DNA from: CAXTSE01 sp964246985
GTDB taxonomy: Bacteria > Actinomycetota > Actinomycetes > Actinomycetales > Microbacteriaceae
Assembly (NCBI GenBank): GCA_964246985.1
Contig: CAXTSE010000012.1
Location: 49,459-113,458, forward strand
Direction: 5' to 3'
Length of the DNA stretch: 64,000 nucleotides
Shown: in pieces, positions 50,955-58,761 of the stretch
How the letters are laid out: the number at the start of each line of letters is the position of its first letter
Numbering within the stretch: the stretch's first letter is position 1
Notes under the pieces: model-generated
The model's database searches: none
What the model was told of the DNA's origin: nothing
The model's input: the letters and a program-made list of their open reading frames with translations, nothing else
Made by a program: the position numbers and the translations under genes

Positions 50955-51512
50955 ATGAGCTCCGTGGGCACCCCCGACCCGATTCCCGACGAGCCGAACT
51001 CGGCCTGGCTCTCTGACAAGGAGCTGTCGGATGTGCGTCGCCGCATGCCGATCCTCTACGTCGAGGCTGTGCCGGTGCGCGTCGACGGCATGGGCGTGGT
51101 CACCAGCGTGGGCGTGCTGCTGCGCGCGAACTCGCAGGGGTCGATCACCCGCACCCTCGTGAGCGGCCGCGTCATGTACGGCGAGACGATCCGCGACGCG
51201 CTCTTCCGCCATCTCGAGAAGGACCTCGGAGCGATGGCGTTTCCGCAGCTGCCCCTGTCGCCGATCCCGTTCCAGGTGGCGGAGTACTTCCCGTTCCCGG
51301 GGTTCAGCGCCTACCTCGACGACCGCCAGCACGCGGTCGCGCTGGCCTACGTCGTGCCTGTCACGGGAACCCTCGAACCCCGCACCGACGCCCTCGAGCT
51401 CACCTGGATGACGCCGGCCGAGGCCTCGTCTCCCGCGGTGCACGCCGAGATGGAAGGAGGGCGGGGCACATTGCTGCGCGCCGCCCTCGCCTCTGTCGGA
51501 GTGCTCGGCTAG
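50955..51512 (+). CDS. NUDIX-fold family protein (DUF4916)
   Basis: 185 residues. WLSDKELSDVRRRMPILYVEAVPVRVD is the DUF4916 N-terminus, and the beta-sheet core VTSVGVLLR...SGRVMYGETIRDALFRHLEKDL replaces the canonical NUDIX box: the region aligned to GxxxxxExxxREUxEExG lacks the full Glu set (GETIRDALFRHLEKDLG), so hydrolase activity is doubtful. CACAAT lies six bases before the ATG. Its TAG stop directly abuts that of the convergent helicase gene. Confidence 0.78.
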   Translation: MSSVGTPDPIPDEPNSAWLSDKELSDVRRRMPILYVEAVPVRVDGMGVVTSVGVLLRANSQGSITRTLVSGRVMYGETIRDALFRHLEKDLGAMAFPQLPLSPIPFQVAEYFPFPGFSAYLDDRQHAVALAYVVPVTGTLEPRTDALELTWMTPAEASSPAVHAEMEGGRGTLLRAALASVGVLG

Positions 51513-53024
51513 CTAGCCCTGCGCGCGGCGGTTCGCCTGGCGCGGGTTTCCCGTCGGGGCGGCCGAGCTCGACGAGCTGTACATCGGCGTGCTGCCGCCG
51601 CGCATGCCCGAGCCGCCGCCGTTGCCGGCTCCGCCTCGCCCGCGGCCGTTGCCGGCTCCAGCGCGCGTGCCCACCTTGGCGTTGGAGCCGCTGGTACCCG
51701 CGGGGCGGCCGGAACGGTCACGGCGCTGGCCGCCGTCGGCCGCGCCACCCTCGCCACGTGCGGCGCGCTTGCGCTGGGCGTTGGCGCCCTGCGAGCGACC
51801 GCCGCCACCCTGCTGCTGGCGCGGTGCGATCGGAAGCGGCTTCACGTACGCGGCGACGTCGCCGACGAGGGCGGCCACCGCATCCGAGCTCGAGGTCACG
51901 CGCTGGGTCGCCGCCTGGATGCCGGCCTTGCGCATCAGCTGCGCGAGGTCGCGCTCCTGCGCGGGCAGAACGAGGGTGACGACGTCGCCCTCGCTGCCGG
52001 CGCGGGCCGTGCGGCCCGAGCGGTGCAGGTACGCCTTGTGCTCCATGGGCGGGTCGACGTGCACGACCAGCTCGACGTCGTCGACGTGCACGCCGCGTGC
52101 CGCGACGTCGGTCGCGACGAGCACCTTGGCGTCGCCGGCCGAGAACGCCGCGAGGTTGCGGTCGCGCTGCGGCTGGCTCAGGTTGCCGTGCAGGTCGACC
52201 GACGGGATGCCCGCGGCGGTCAGCTGCTGCGCGAGCTTCTTGGCGTGGTGCTTGGTGCGCATGAAGAGGATGCGGCGGCCGGTGCCCGAGGCGAGGGTGT
52301 GGATCAGGTCCTTCTTCGACTCGGCGTCGTTGGTCGCGAAGACGTGGTGGGTCATCGCGGCGACCGGCGAGTTGGCCTCGTCGACCGAGTGGGTTACCGG
52401 GCTGTGCAGGAACTGGCGCACCAGCTTGTCCACGCCGTTGTCGAGCGTGGCACTGAACAGCAGGCGCTGGCCGTTCTCGGGCGTGGCCTTCATGATGCGG
52501 GTGACGCCGGGCAGGAACCCGAGGTCGGCCATGTGGTCGGCCTCGTCGAGCACGGTGACCTCGACGGCGTCGAGGGTCACGAACTTCTGCTGCATGAGGT
52601 CCTCGAGGCGGCCGGGGCAGGCCACGACGATGTCGACGCCGGCCTTGAGCGCGGCGACCTGGCGGTTCTGGCTGATGCCGCCGAAGATGGTGGTCGTGGT
52701 CAGGCCGTAGGCCTTGGCCAGCGGCTCGAGCACGGCGTTGATCTGCGTGGCGAGCTCGCGGGTCGGGGCGAGGACGAGACCCAGCGGGCGGCCGGGCCGA
52801 CGGGCGCCGCCGGCCAGCCGGGTGCCGAGGCGGGCGACCATCGGGATGGAGAAGGCGAGCGTCTTGCCCGAGCCGGTCTTGCCGCGACCGAGGACGTCCT
52901 TGCCGCCCAGGGTGTCGGGCAGGGTGTCGGCCTGGATCGGGAAGGGCTCGGTCTTGCCCTCGGCCGCGAGGACCTCGAGCAGCGGGTGGGGCACGCCGAG
53001 CGTGCGGAAGGTGATGTCAGACAT
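51513..53024 (-). CDS. DEAD-box RNA helicase with Gly/Arg-rich tail
   Basis: 503 residues. Q motif FPIQ (28-31), Walker A GKTGSGKT (48-55), PTRE (87-90), DEAD (160-163), SAT near 192, and HRSGRTARAG near 335. The last ~110 residues are a disordered RNA-binding tail rich in Gly, Arg, Ser and Gln (RGRGGAGNGGGSG). It remodels RNA, probably in ribosome assembly or cold adaptation. ATG 53024 has no ribosome site. The transcript seems to start near 53272, giving a ~250-base leader, common for cold-induced helicases. Confidence 0.92.
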   Translation of the reverse strand: MSDITFRTLGVPHPLLEVLAAEGKTEPFPIQADTLPDTLGGKDVLGRGKTGSGKTLAFSIPMVARLGTRLAGGARRPGRPLGLVLAPTRELATQINAVLEPLAKAYGLTTTTIFGGISQNRQVAALKAGVDIVVACPGRLEDLMQQKFVTLDAVEVTVLDEADHMADLGFLPGVTRIMKATPENGQRLLFSATLDNGVDKLVRQFLHSPVTHSVDEANSPVAAMTHHVFATNDAESKKDLIHTLASGTGRRILFMRTKHHAKKLAQQLTAAGIPSVDLHGNLSQPQRDRNLAAFSAGDAKVLVATDVAARGVHVDDVELVVHVDPPMEHKAYLHRSGRTARAGSEGDVVTLVLPAQERDLAQLMRKAGIQAATQRVTSSSDAVAALVGDVAAYVKPLPIAPRQQQGGGGRSQGANAQRKRAARGEGGAADGGQRRDRSGRPAGTSGSNAKVGTRAGAGNGRGRGGAGNGGGSGMRGGSTPMYSSSSSAAPTGNPRQANRRAQG

Positions 53025-53289
53025 GGGGTTGGTTCTTTCGGAATTCCGAACCCGCTGGTCGAGCGCCGCGCGCAGCGCGGTGTATCGAGACCAACTCGGG
53101 CTCTACTGGCGAAGGTGGCGATGGCCACATCCGTTCGCCGGAGAAGAATGTCAGCCGGACCTTCGAATCGTCGCTGTCTGGATGAGCACAGCGCACGGGA
53201 ACCGAAGCGGCGAGGGAAGCGTTTCTACGACGCGAGAAGCGCTGCATGCTTTGGGACACACGCGCTGCAAGTGATCCCAGGCTAGCAGA
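53025..53289 (-). promoter_or_regulatory. Long leader of the DEAD-box gene, with promoter and repeat hairpin
   Basis: TAGCCT at 53279-53284 (minus strand) would start RNA near 53272, ~250 bases before the helicase ATG. The leader contains a palindromic repeat unit (53057-53092). It also contains an 80-codon frame (53259-53017), or 76 codons from its second ATG, whose stop overlaps the helicase start as ATGTCTGA. That frame looks non-coding in composition but could matter for coupling. Confidence 0.5.
53057..53092. repeat. Single palindromic repeat unit in the DEAD-box leader
   Basis: GGTCGAG, an inner stem CGCCGCGC/GCGCGGTG, then TATCGAGACC. Same family as the units in lhr. Confidence 0.75.
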
Positions 53290-53928
53290 TCAGCTCTCGG
53301 GCACGCCGATAGCGCTGGAGTACAGCTCGCCGACGGGGATGTCGCGGGCGACCGTGTTGCCCGCGGGGGCGAGGGGGCACGCCCAGGCCGGGTCGTACGC
53401 GCAGGACGGGTTGTAGGCGAAGTTAAAGTCGAGCACGATCGTCCCGGCGGACGCGTCGCTCCCGAGATCCGCGCCCTTGATGGTGTCGATGAGGTAGCGT
53501 CCGCCGCCGTAGGTTCCGCCGTCGACGCCGCGCAGACCGTCCTTGATCGGCACGAACAACCCGCCGCCGTACCCGGTGTGGCGCCATACGTCGAGCATCC
53601 CCGTGGCGGGAACCCGAACGACGCCGATCCGCTCGAACGACACGATGCCGTCGGTGCCCGTCTCGTAGTCGAAGCCGGTCGCGTCGGCCGCCTCCAGCGC
53701 GAGCTCGAACCGCCAGGCCGGGTCGTACTCGGCCACCGGCAGGCCGGCGAACGCGGCGCGCGCGCTCTCGTCGTCGAAGCTCAGGGCGCTCGCGGGATGC
53801 GTGCGGAACATCGTGTCTCGTTCGTCGCACCAGAGCTCGTGGGCCTCGGCGGGCTCGGCGATCGCCCGCACCTCGGCGTACAGCGCGAAGGTGCGCCGCC
53901 GCCAGTCGGCGACATCGAGAGGGGTCAC
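53290..53928 (-). CDS. DUF1684 domain protein
   Basis: 212 residues. The N-terminal WRRRTFALYAEVR helix and the C-terminal block GGGRYLIDTIKGADLG...LDFNFAYNPSCAYDPAWACPLAP are the DUF1684 signature. The family is widespread and uncharacterised. GTG 53928 follows the upstream gene by one base, so the two are co-translated. The conserved Asn/Cys/Asp motif near the C-terminus suggests an enzyme active site, but none is proven. Confidence 0.87.
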   Translation of the reverse strand: MTPLDVADWRRRTFALYAEVRAIAEPAEAHELWCDERDTMFRTHPASALSFDDESARAAFAGLPVAEYDPAWRFELALEAADATGFDYETGTDGIVSFERIGVVRVPATGMLDVWRHTGYGGGLFVPIKDGLRGVDGGTYGGGRYLIDTIKGADLGSDASAGTIVLDFNFAYNPSCAYDPAWACPLAPAGNTVARDIPVGELYSSAIGVPES

Positions 53929-53929
53929 G

Positions 53930-54415
53930 TCAGACGCTCCAGCGGAGGGAGAGGCGCCGGATCTGACGCGCGCGCCACTGCCAGAACACCCACATGCCGG
54001 CCCATACCGCGGGGGTGAATACTCCGGCCGAGACGTCCAGCCGGTCCCGGTAGAGGGTGCGTCCGCCCGGAGCAGGGGAGACGGCCATGCGATGCCGCCA
54101 GCGGGTGATCACCGCGAGAGCGCCGCTCGTCGGCCCGCCGCGATCCTCGATCACGCGGGTGTCGCCGCGGCCGGCGAAGCGCAGGTCGATGTCCTGCTCG
54201 CCGACCGGGACACGCCCGATGAGCGCCGAGACGGCGACCGGATGAGATCCCTCCGACCAGTGGGCGGGGAGCCCTCCGGTGACCGGCTCGATCGAGAGCC
54301 ACGGGTGCATGACCTGCGACAGGACGGAGGGACGCCGCAGGGCGTCCCACGCCGCGTCGGGGGAGCAGTCGAGCTCGAGTCGCAGCTGCACGCGCATGTC
54401 ACCAGTGTGCGCCAT
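53930..54415 (-). CDS. SRPBCC-like hypothetical protein
   Basis: 161 residues. LRLELDCSPDAAWDALRRPSVLSQVMHPWLSIEPV resembles the first helix-grip strands of SRPBCC/polyketide-cyclase-like proteins. A Trp/Arg-rich C-terminus (AVWAGMWVFWQWRARQIRRL) looks like a membrane-proximal amphipathic helix. The GTG/ATG nearer residue 7 is an alternative start. It is co-translated with the DUF1684 gene. Function unknown. Confidence 0.65.
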   Translation of the reverse strand: MAHTGDMRVQLRLELDCSPDAAWDALRRPSVLSQVMHPWLSIEPVTGGLPAHWSEGSHPVAVSALIGRVPVGEQDIDLRFAGRGDTRVIEDRGGPTSGALAVITRWRHRMAVSPAPGGRTLYRDRLDVSAGVFTPAVWAGMWVFWQWRARQIRRLSLRWSV

Positions 54416-54441
54416 GCTCGCCCCATGCGGGTTTCGGGGTC

Positions 54442-54882
54442 GTGAAGTTCTGGCTGGCGGTGGTGCAGCGCGATCACGTGCTGCGCGGAGTCGAGCTCGG
54501 CATCGTGCAGACCAGCCACGGGGCGAGGTCGGGCATCCAGCGCATGACGGCCGGCGACGGCCTCGTCATGTACTCCCCGAAGACCGCCTATCCCGATGGC
54601 GATCCGCTGCGCGAGTTCACCGCCATCGGCCGGGTCGCGCAGGGGGAGCCGTGGCAGGCGGATGAGACCGCGATGGCGGCCGGGTTCCATCCGTGGCGGC
54701 GCCGCGTCGAGTACGACGAATCGGTACGTCCCATGCCGATCGCGCCACTGCTCGAGGTGCTGGAGCTCACGCGCGGCACGCGCAACTGGGGCCTGATCAT
54801 GCGTCGCGGCCAGATCGAGGTGACGGCGCATGACTTCGACGTCATCGCGACCGAGATGGGCGCGGCTAGCCTCGTGCCGTGA
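54442..54882 (+). CDS. EVE domain protein (UPF0310)
   Basis: 146 residues from GTG 54442: MKFWLAVVQRDHVLRGVELGIVQTSHGA opens the PUA-like EVE fold, with AGDGLVMYSPKT and FTAIGRVAQG further on. EVE domains recognise modified bases in DNA or RNA and are often found near restriction or defence genes; here no such genes lie nearby. Its stop overlaps the next gene (GTGA). Confidence 0.82.
   Translation: MKFWLAVVQRDHVLRGVELGIVQTSHGARSGIQRMTAGDGLVMYSPKTAYPDGDPLREFTAIGRVAQGEPWQADETAMAAGFHPWRRRVEYDESVRPMPIAPLLEVLELTRGTRNWGLIMRRGQIEVTAHDFDVIATEMGAASLVP
54867..54872 (+). promoter_or_regulatory. -10 box TAGCCT, leaderless start of the ComB-like gene
   Basis: TAGCCT inside the EVE gene's 3' end, six bases before GTG 54879: an internal promoter at a coupled gene junction. 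Confidence 0.45.
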
Positions 54883-55337
54883 GTTCTCCCGAGACGCAGT
54901 CCGACTATCAGGTGCGATTCGACTGGGGTCGTGCCGGCGCCACGGCGATCGGGTCGGATGCCGAGGCCGTCGTGTGGGTCGACCAGCTCGGTGCGTCGCC
55001 CGGCCCCGATGGCTCCGTCGTCGGCACGCTGGAGCGCGCCGACGAGCTGGCCGCGTGGGCGCTCGCCGAGCAGGAGAAGCTGGGCGGACGGTTCCGCATC
55101 GCGGTCGTCGCGGCGGGGGCCGAGCGTGCGGACGGCACCCTGCGGTTCGCGGTCGAGGACCTCCTGGCCGCCGGAGCCGTCATCGACGCCATCGCGGGGG
55201 TCGGCATCGACCATCAGTCTCCCGAGGCGGCGGCCGCCGCATCCGCCCACCGCGGTCTGGCGCGGGCGACCCGCCACCTCATCTCGGCGTCGGTCAGCTC
55301 GCGTGAGATCCGTCAGCGGGAATCCAGACCCGCCTGA
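54879..55337 (+). CDS. Short 2-phosphosulfolactate phosphatase (ComB)-like protein
   Basis: 152 residues. VRFDWGRAGATAIGSDAEAVVWVDQL matches the ComB N-terminus and RIAVVAAGAERADGTLRFAVEDLLAAGAVID its C-terminal half, but the ~80-residue middle with the substrate-binding strands is largely missing. ComB hydrolyses phosphosulfolactate in coenzyme M synthesis, which actinobacteria do not make, so this is likely a repurposed or inactive relative. GTG start overlaps the EVE stop. Confidence 0.6.
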   Translation: MSSPETQSDYQVRFDWGRAGATAIGSDAEAVVWVDQLGASPGPDGSVVGTLERADELAAWALAEQEKLGGRFRIAVVAAGAERADGTLRFAVEDLLAAGAVIDAIAGVGIDHQSPEAAAAASAHRGLARATRHLISASVSSREIRQRESRPA

Positions 55338-55376
55338 CACTGTTGCCTCTATCACCACCCAGATCATGGAGGAACC

Positions 55377-55685
55377 ATGCCCCAGGCAATCCTGAACGGA
55401 ACCGTCCTCGCCGAGGCCGACGAGGCCGACGTGCTGCACATCGAGGGGAACGTCTACTTCCCGCCCGCCAGCGTCAAGAGCGAGTACCTCGAGAAGAGCC
55501 CCACCCCCTACACCTGCCCGTGGAAGGGCGAGTGCCAGTACTTCTCGGTGAAGGACCCGTCGACCGGTGACCTGCTGCAGGACCGCGCCTGGAGCTACCC
55601 CGAGCCCTACCCCACAGCAGAGCAGCGCGTCGGGAAGGACATCGCGAACTACGTCGCCTTCTGGAAAGAGGTTCAGGTCAGCTGA
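55377..55685 (+). CDS. DUF427 domain protein
   Basis: 102 residues: VYFPPASVKSEYLEKSPTPYTCPWKGECQYFSV is the DUF427 core, with a conserved Cys/Trp pair, and AWSYPEPYPTAEQRVGKDIANYVAFW closes it. The family is a small, widespread beta fold of unknown role. GGAGG precedes the ATG at good spacing. Confidence 0.87.
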   Translation: MPQAILNGTVLAEADEADVLHIEGNVYFPPASVKSEYLEKSPTPYTCPWKGECQYFSVKDPSTGDLLQDRAWSYPEPYPTAEQRVGKDIANYVAFWKEVQVS

Positions 55686-55713
55686 CCTGAGCCGTTGCCG
55701 GCCGCGAGCGCTC

Positions 55714-56097
55714 TCACGGGAGCGCCGCGACCGCCTCGATCTCGACGAGAGCCTCGGGGCGCCCGAGAGAGGCGACCTTGAGCACCGACACGGCCGTCGG
55801 CTGCCGTCCCCAAACCGGGCCGACGGCCGCGAACGCCGCGCCGGGGTCGACGCTCTCGGCGAGGTAGATCGTCAGCTTCGCGACATCGGCGGGGGTCGCT
55901 CCGGCCGCCTCGAGGACGGCGAGCACGTTGCGCATCGCCTGGGCGCTCTGCGCGGCGGCGTCGCCGGTGATCCGCCCCTCGGCGTCCGTGCCGTTCTGCC
56001 CGCCGACGTAGAGGGTGCGCCCCGCCGGGGCGATCGTGCCCTGCGAGTACGCCGGATTGACGTGCAGCCCGTCGGGATTGATGTGCTCGATGGTCAT
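55714..56097 (-). CDS. RidA family protein (enamine/imine deaminase type)
   Basis: 127 residues. LYVGGQNGTDAEG, QAMRNVLAVLEAAGATPADVAKLTIYL and the C-terminal VASLGRPEALVEIEAVAAL follow the YjgF/RidA fold that hydrolyses reactive imines. The usual catalytic Arg region (VxRLP.g...E) reads LGRPEALVEIE, so activity is plausible. ATG overlaps the CGNR-gene stop (ATGA). Confidence 0.85.
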   Translation of the reverse strand: MTIEHINPDGLHVNPAYSQGTIAPAGRTLYVGGQNGTDAEGRITGDAAAQSAQAMRNVLAVLEAAGATPADVAKLTIYLAESVDPGAAFAAVGPVWGRQPTAVSVLKVASLGRPEALVEIEAVAALP

Positions 56098-56726
56098 CGC
56101 TTCTCCTTCTCACTCGTCTCGTACCGCGTCATGGCGGCGCGCTCGCGGTGAGCGCGCACCTTGGCCCTGTTGCCGCAGCGCTCCATGGCGCACCAGCGGC
56201 GGTTGTTGGTGCGCGACTCGTCGTGGAACACCATCCGGCAGTCGTCTGCATCGCAGGCCCGGATGCGCGTGTCGCCGTCGGGAGCGTCGGCGTCGGCCGC
56301 CAGCACGGCGATCGCGTCGCGCGCCAGCGACGTGAGCGCCTGGGCGACGCGGATCCGGTCGGCACCGGGACGACGATGGCCCCCCGAGAGCACCGGGGGG
56401 ATGTCGGGCATGGCGGCGTAGAGATTGACCGTGTCCACGTCGTCGGGGGTGACCGCCGAGCGGTCGGCCGCGCTGACGTAGAGGCGGCTGATCGCGTCGC
56501 GGAGCGCGCGTGCGTCGACTAGGTCGCGGGGCCCGGCGTCTGCGGCGTCCACGCGGTCGAACCGCTCGGCGACCCAGCGCCCGAGGTCGTCAGGGGCGCG
56601 CAGCTGCTCCCACCCCGGAACGCCGCGCCCCATGTCGCCGGTGTACGCGAAGTCGAGGCTCTCGGCCCCGGCGTCGAAGAACCATGCCGCGGACCCTGAC
56701 GGCCGCATCCACTGTCCCGTACTCAC
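56094..56726 (-). CDS. CGNR zinc-finger (ABATE-domain) protein
   Basis: 210 residues. The N-terminal ABATE-like domain (about 1-140) precedes a CGNR zinc finger near residues 150-195 (RACDADDCRMVF....RRWCAMERCGNR.K). Such proteins are thought to be stress-responsive regulators. Start GTG 56726 lies six bases from CATAAT, part of a promoter shared with the divergent gene. It is co-translated with RidA, suggesting it controls that operon, perhaps itself (inference). Confidence 0.82.
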   Translation of the reverse strand: MSTGQWMRPSGSAAWFFDAGAESLDFAYTGDMGRGVPGWEQLRAPDDLGRWVAERFDRVDAADAGPRDLVDARALRDAISRLYVSAADRSAVTPDDVDTVNLYAAMPDIPPVLSGGHRRPGADRIRVAQALTSLARDAIAVLAADADAPDGDTRIRACDADDCRMVFHDESRTNNRRWCAMERCGNRAKVRAHRERAAMTRYETSEKEKR

Positions 56727-56728
56727 GT

Positions 56729-56741
56729 AACCATTATGGTT
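56729..56741. promoter_or_regulatory. Divergent leaderless promoters overlapping on one palindrome
   Basis: AACCAT-T-ATGGTT. Its minus strand contains CATAAT (56733-56738), six bases before GTG 56726. Its plus strand contains TATGGT (56735-56740), seven bases before ATG 56748. The two -10 boxes overlap by four bases, so only one polymerase can open the site at a time. Confidence 0.55.
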
Positions 56742-56747
56742 GGTTAC

Positions 56748-57188
56748 ATGGCGAGATCAAGCACGGGACTCACGAAGGATGCCGGCTGGGAGATGGGCGC
56801 CCGGCGCACCGTCGCCGCGCCGCTCGACAGGGTGTGGGCGCACCTGATCGGCCCCGGCCTCGTCACCTGGCTCGGTGACACGACGCTCCCGGATGCGGCG
56901 GGCGGCACCTACGAGACCGACGACGGCATCCGCGGCGAGCTGCGCTCCCGCCATGAGCGTCAGAAGCTCCGGCTCACCTGGAAGCCGCCGCGCCACTCGC
57001 ACACCACCACGCTCCAGGTCACGGTGGCGCAGGCGGTGACCGGCACGACGATCGGCTTCCATCACGAGGGCCTCGCCGGCCGCGACGAGCGGAAGACGAT
57101 GCTCACCCACTGGCACAGCGTGCTCGAGGACCTCGAGGACGAGCTGATCGGTCGGGCTACGCCGCGACGTCCCGCTTCCGCCAGCTGA
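56748..57188 (+). CDS. SRPBCC/AHSA1-like protein
   Basis: 146 residues from ATG 56748 (150 from an in-frame ATG at 56736). RRTVAAPLDRVWAHLIGPGLVTWLG is the helix-grip N-terminus, then GGTYETDDGIRGELRSRHERQKLRLTWKP and GWLHSVLEDLE-like C-terminal helix (HWHSVLEDLEDEL). By family it binds small hydrophobic ligands or Hsp90-like partners. The gene overlaps the convergent SprT gene by 32 bases at its 3' end. Confidence 0.75.
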   Translation: MARSSTGLTKDAGWEMGARRTVAAPLDRVWAHLIGPGLVTWLGDTTLPDAAGGTYETDDGIRGELRSRHERQKLRLTWKPPRHSHTTTLQVTVAQAVTGTTIGFHHEGLAGRDERKTMLTHWHSVLEDLEDELIGRATPRRPASAS

Positions 57189-57615
57189 TCTCGAAGGCCG
57201 GATCGAACCGCTTGGAGCAGATCGCGCACGACACCACGCGCGTCGGCCGCTTGTAGCGGTAGTGCACGTGCCCGGCGGGGCACTGCCCGATCCAGGGCGC
57301 CAGCTCGTCGGCGATGGCTCCGCCGTGCAGGCGCTTGCCCTCGTAGCCGAGGTCGGCGGCGACCGCCTTCCAGCGCGGGCCATGGCCGGCGCGCGGGCCC
57401 GCCATGGCGTGCGCGACCTCATGGAGCAGCACCTGGTGGATCTCGTCGTCGTCGTAGCGTGCGGCAAGCAGCTTCGACACCGTGATGCGCTTGCGGTCGT
57501 AGCTGCACAGCCCGGCGCGGGTGCGCGCGTTGTCGAAGCCGAACGTCCAGGTGGGATCGAGGTGCAGGGCGATGAGAGCGTCCGCCCAGCGGCGGACGCG
57601 ATCGAGATCGGCCAC
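57157..57615 (-). CDS. SprT-like zinc metalloprotease
   Basis: 152 residues from GTG 57615, two bases after the sugar dehydrogenase stop. HEVAH at 65-69 is the HExxH zinc-protease motif, and two C-terminal cysteine pairs (QCPAGH, CAICSKRF) form the zinc finger. SprT/Spartan relatives cut proteins cross-linked to DNA; the bacterial role is unclear. The N-terminal SYDRKRITVSKLLAARYDDDEI is conserved in the family. Confidence 0.84.
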   Translation of the reverse strand: MADLDRVRRWADALIALHLDPTWTFGFDNARTRAGLCSYDRKRITVSKLLAARYDDDEIHQVLLHEVAHAMAGPRAGHGPRWKAVAADLGYEGKRLHGGAIADELAPWIGQCPAGHVHYRYKRPTRVVSCAICSKRFDPAFEISWRKRDVAA

Positions 57616-57617
57616 CG

Positions 57618-58727
57618 CTACCCCGCTGCCAGGGGCACGAGGTCGACGGAGAGGATGCGGTCGTCGCCGTCGCGGGCGTCCCCCCGCCCATCGGTGTTGT
57701 TCGTGAGGAACCACAGAGCGTCGCCGGGGCCCGCCGCGACGTCGCGGATGCGGCCGTACTCGCCGACGAAGTAGGGCGTGGCGCCCGCGGTGCCCGCTGC
57801 GTCGTCGACCGTGATGGCCCACAGGCGCTGACCGCGGAGGGACGCCAGGAAGAACGTGCCGTCGACGTAGGCGAGCCCGCTCGGGCTGGCGTCGTCGGTC
57901 GCCCACTGCAGCCACGGGTCGCTGTAGGCGGGGTCGCCGGCCTGGCCCTCGACGACCGGCCAGCCGTAGTTCGCGCCCGCATCGATGCGGTTGAACTCGT
58001 CCCAGGTGTCCTGCCCGAACTCGGCGGCCCAGAGCTGGCCGTCGGCATCCCAGGCGAGACCCTGCGGATTGCGGTGCCCGAGGGAGTAGACGAGCGAGTC
58101 GGCCGTCGGGTTGTCGTCAGGCACGTCGCCCTCGGGCGTCATGCGCAGGATCTTCCCGTTGAGGGACGCGGGATCCTGCGCTCTGTCGGGCTGCCCGGCA
58201 TCGCCGACGGTGGCGTACAGCATGCCATCGGGGCCGAACGCGATCCGCCCGCCGTTGTGGGTGCCGGACTTGGCAAGCCCGGCGAGCACGACCTCGGGCT
58301 CGCCGAATGCGCCGTCGTCGTAGGGCATGCGCACGATGCGGTTGTCGTCGGCGGCGGTCAGGTAGGCGAAGACCGAGGTGCCCGAGTCGTCGTCGAGGAG
58401 CGCGAGACCGAGCAGTCCGCCCTCGCCCTGATGCACCACACCGGGGACCGTGCCGACGGCCTCGAGCTCGCCGTCTGCCGACATGCGCTGGATGAGCCCC
58501 GTGTCGCGCTCGCTGATCAGCACGCTGCCGCCGTCGAGCGGCGCCATCGACCATGGTGCCGCAAGGCCGCTGACGAGGTCGATCGGCGATCCCGACGGCT
58601 GCACGCCCGCCGGCTCGGTCGGAGTCGGCCGCGGGGTGGGCGGGGCCGTCTCGGGTGCCGGCGACACGCACGCGGTGAGGCCGGCGGCGAGCAGCAGAGC
58701 GGATGCGGCGGCGGCGAGGCGGATCAT
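57618..58727 (-). CDS. PQQ-type sugar/aldose dehydrogenase-like lipoprotein
   Basis: 369 residues. A lipoprotein signal ends at LTAC (lipid on C20), followed by a Pro/Thr-rich linker. The body is a six-bladed propeller of the glucose/sorbosone dehydrogenase family: PWSMAPLDGGSVLISERDTG, GEGGLLGLAL, HNGGRIAFGPDGMLYATVGD, GHRNPQGLAWD and YGWPVVEG. It oxidises sugars outside the membrane with PQQ (family). No PQQ synthesis genes are nearby, so the cofactor may be imported. Leaderless start: TAGCGT, six bases, ATG. Confidence 0.88.
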   Translation of the reverse strand: MIRLAAAASALLLAAGLTACVSPAPETAPPTPRPTPTEPAGVQPSGSPIDLVSGLAAPWSMAPLDGGSVLISERDTGLIQRMSADGELEAVGTVPGVVHQGEGGLLGLALLDDDSGTSVFAYLTAADDNRIVRMPYDDGAFGEPEVVLAGLAKSGTHNGGRIAFGPDGMLYATVGDAGQPDRAQDPASLNGKILRMTPEGDVPDDNPTADSLVYSLGHRNPQGLAWDADGQLWAAEFGQDTWDEFNRIDAGANYGWPVVEGQAGDPAYSDPWLQWATDDASPSGLAYVDGTFFLASLRGQRLWAITVDDAAGTAGATPYFVGEYGRIRDVAAGPGDALWFLTNNTDGRGDARDGDDRILSVDLVPLAAG

Positions 58728-58733
58728 GCTGCG

Positions 58734-58739
58734 ACGCTA
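58734..58739 (-). promoter_or_regulatory. -10 box TAGCGT, leaderless start of the sugar dehydrogenase
   Basis: TAGCGT on the minus strand, six bases before ATG 58727. Confidence 0.5.
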
Positions 58740-58761
58740 CCTCGCACGGCTGGCGATCGGC

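Noticed and set aside
53017..53259. 80-codon frame in the DEAD-box leader as a protein gene
   Set aside because: Composition is not gene-like and a mobile palindrome runs through it; kept only as a possible regulatory frame.
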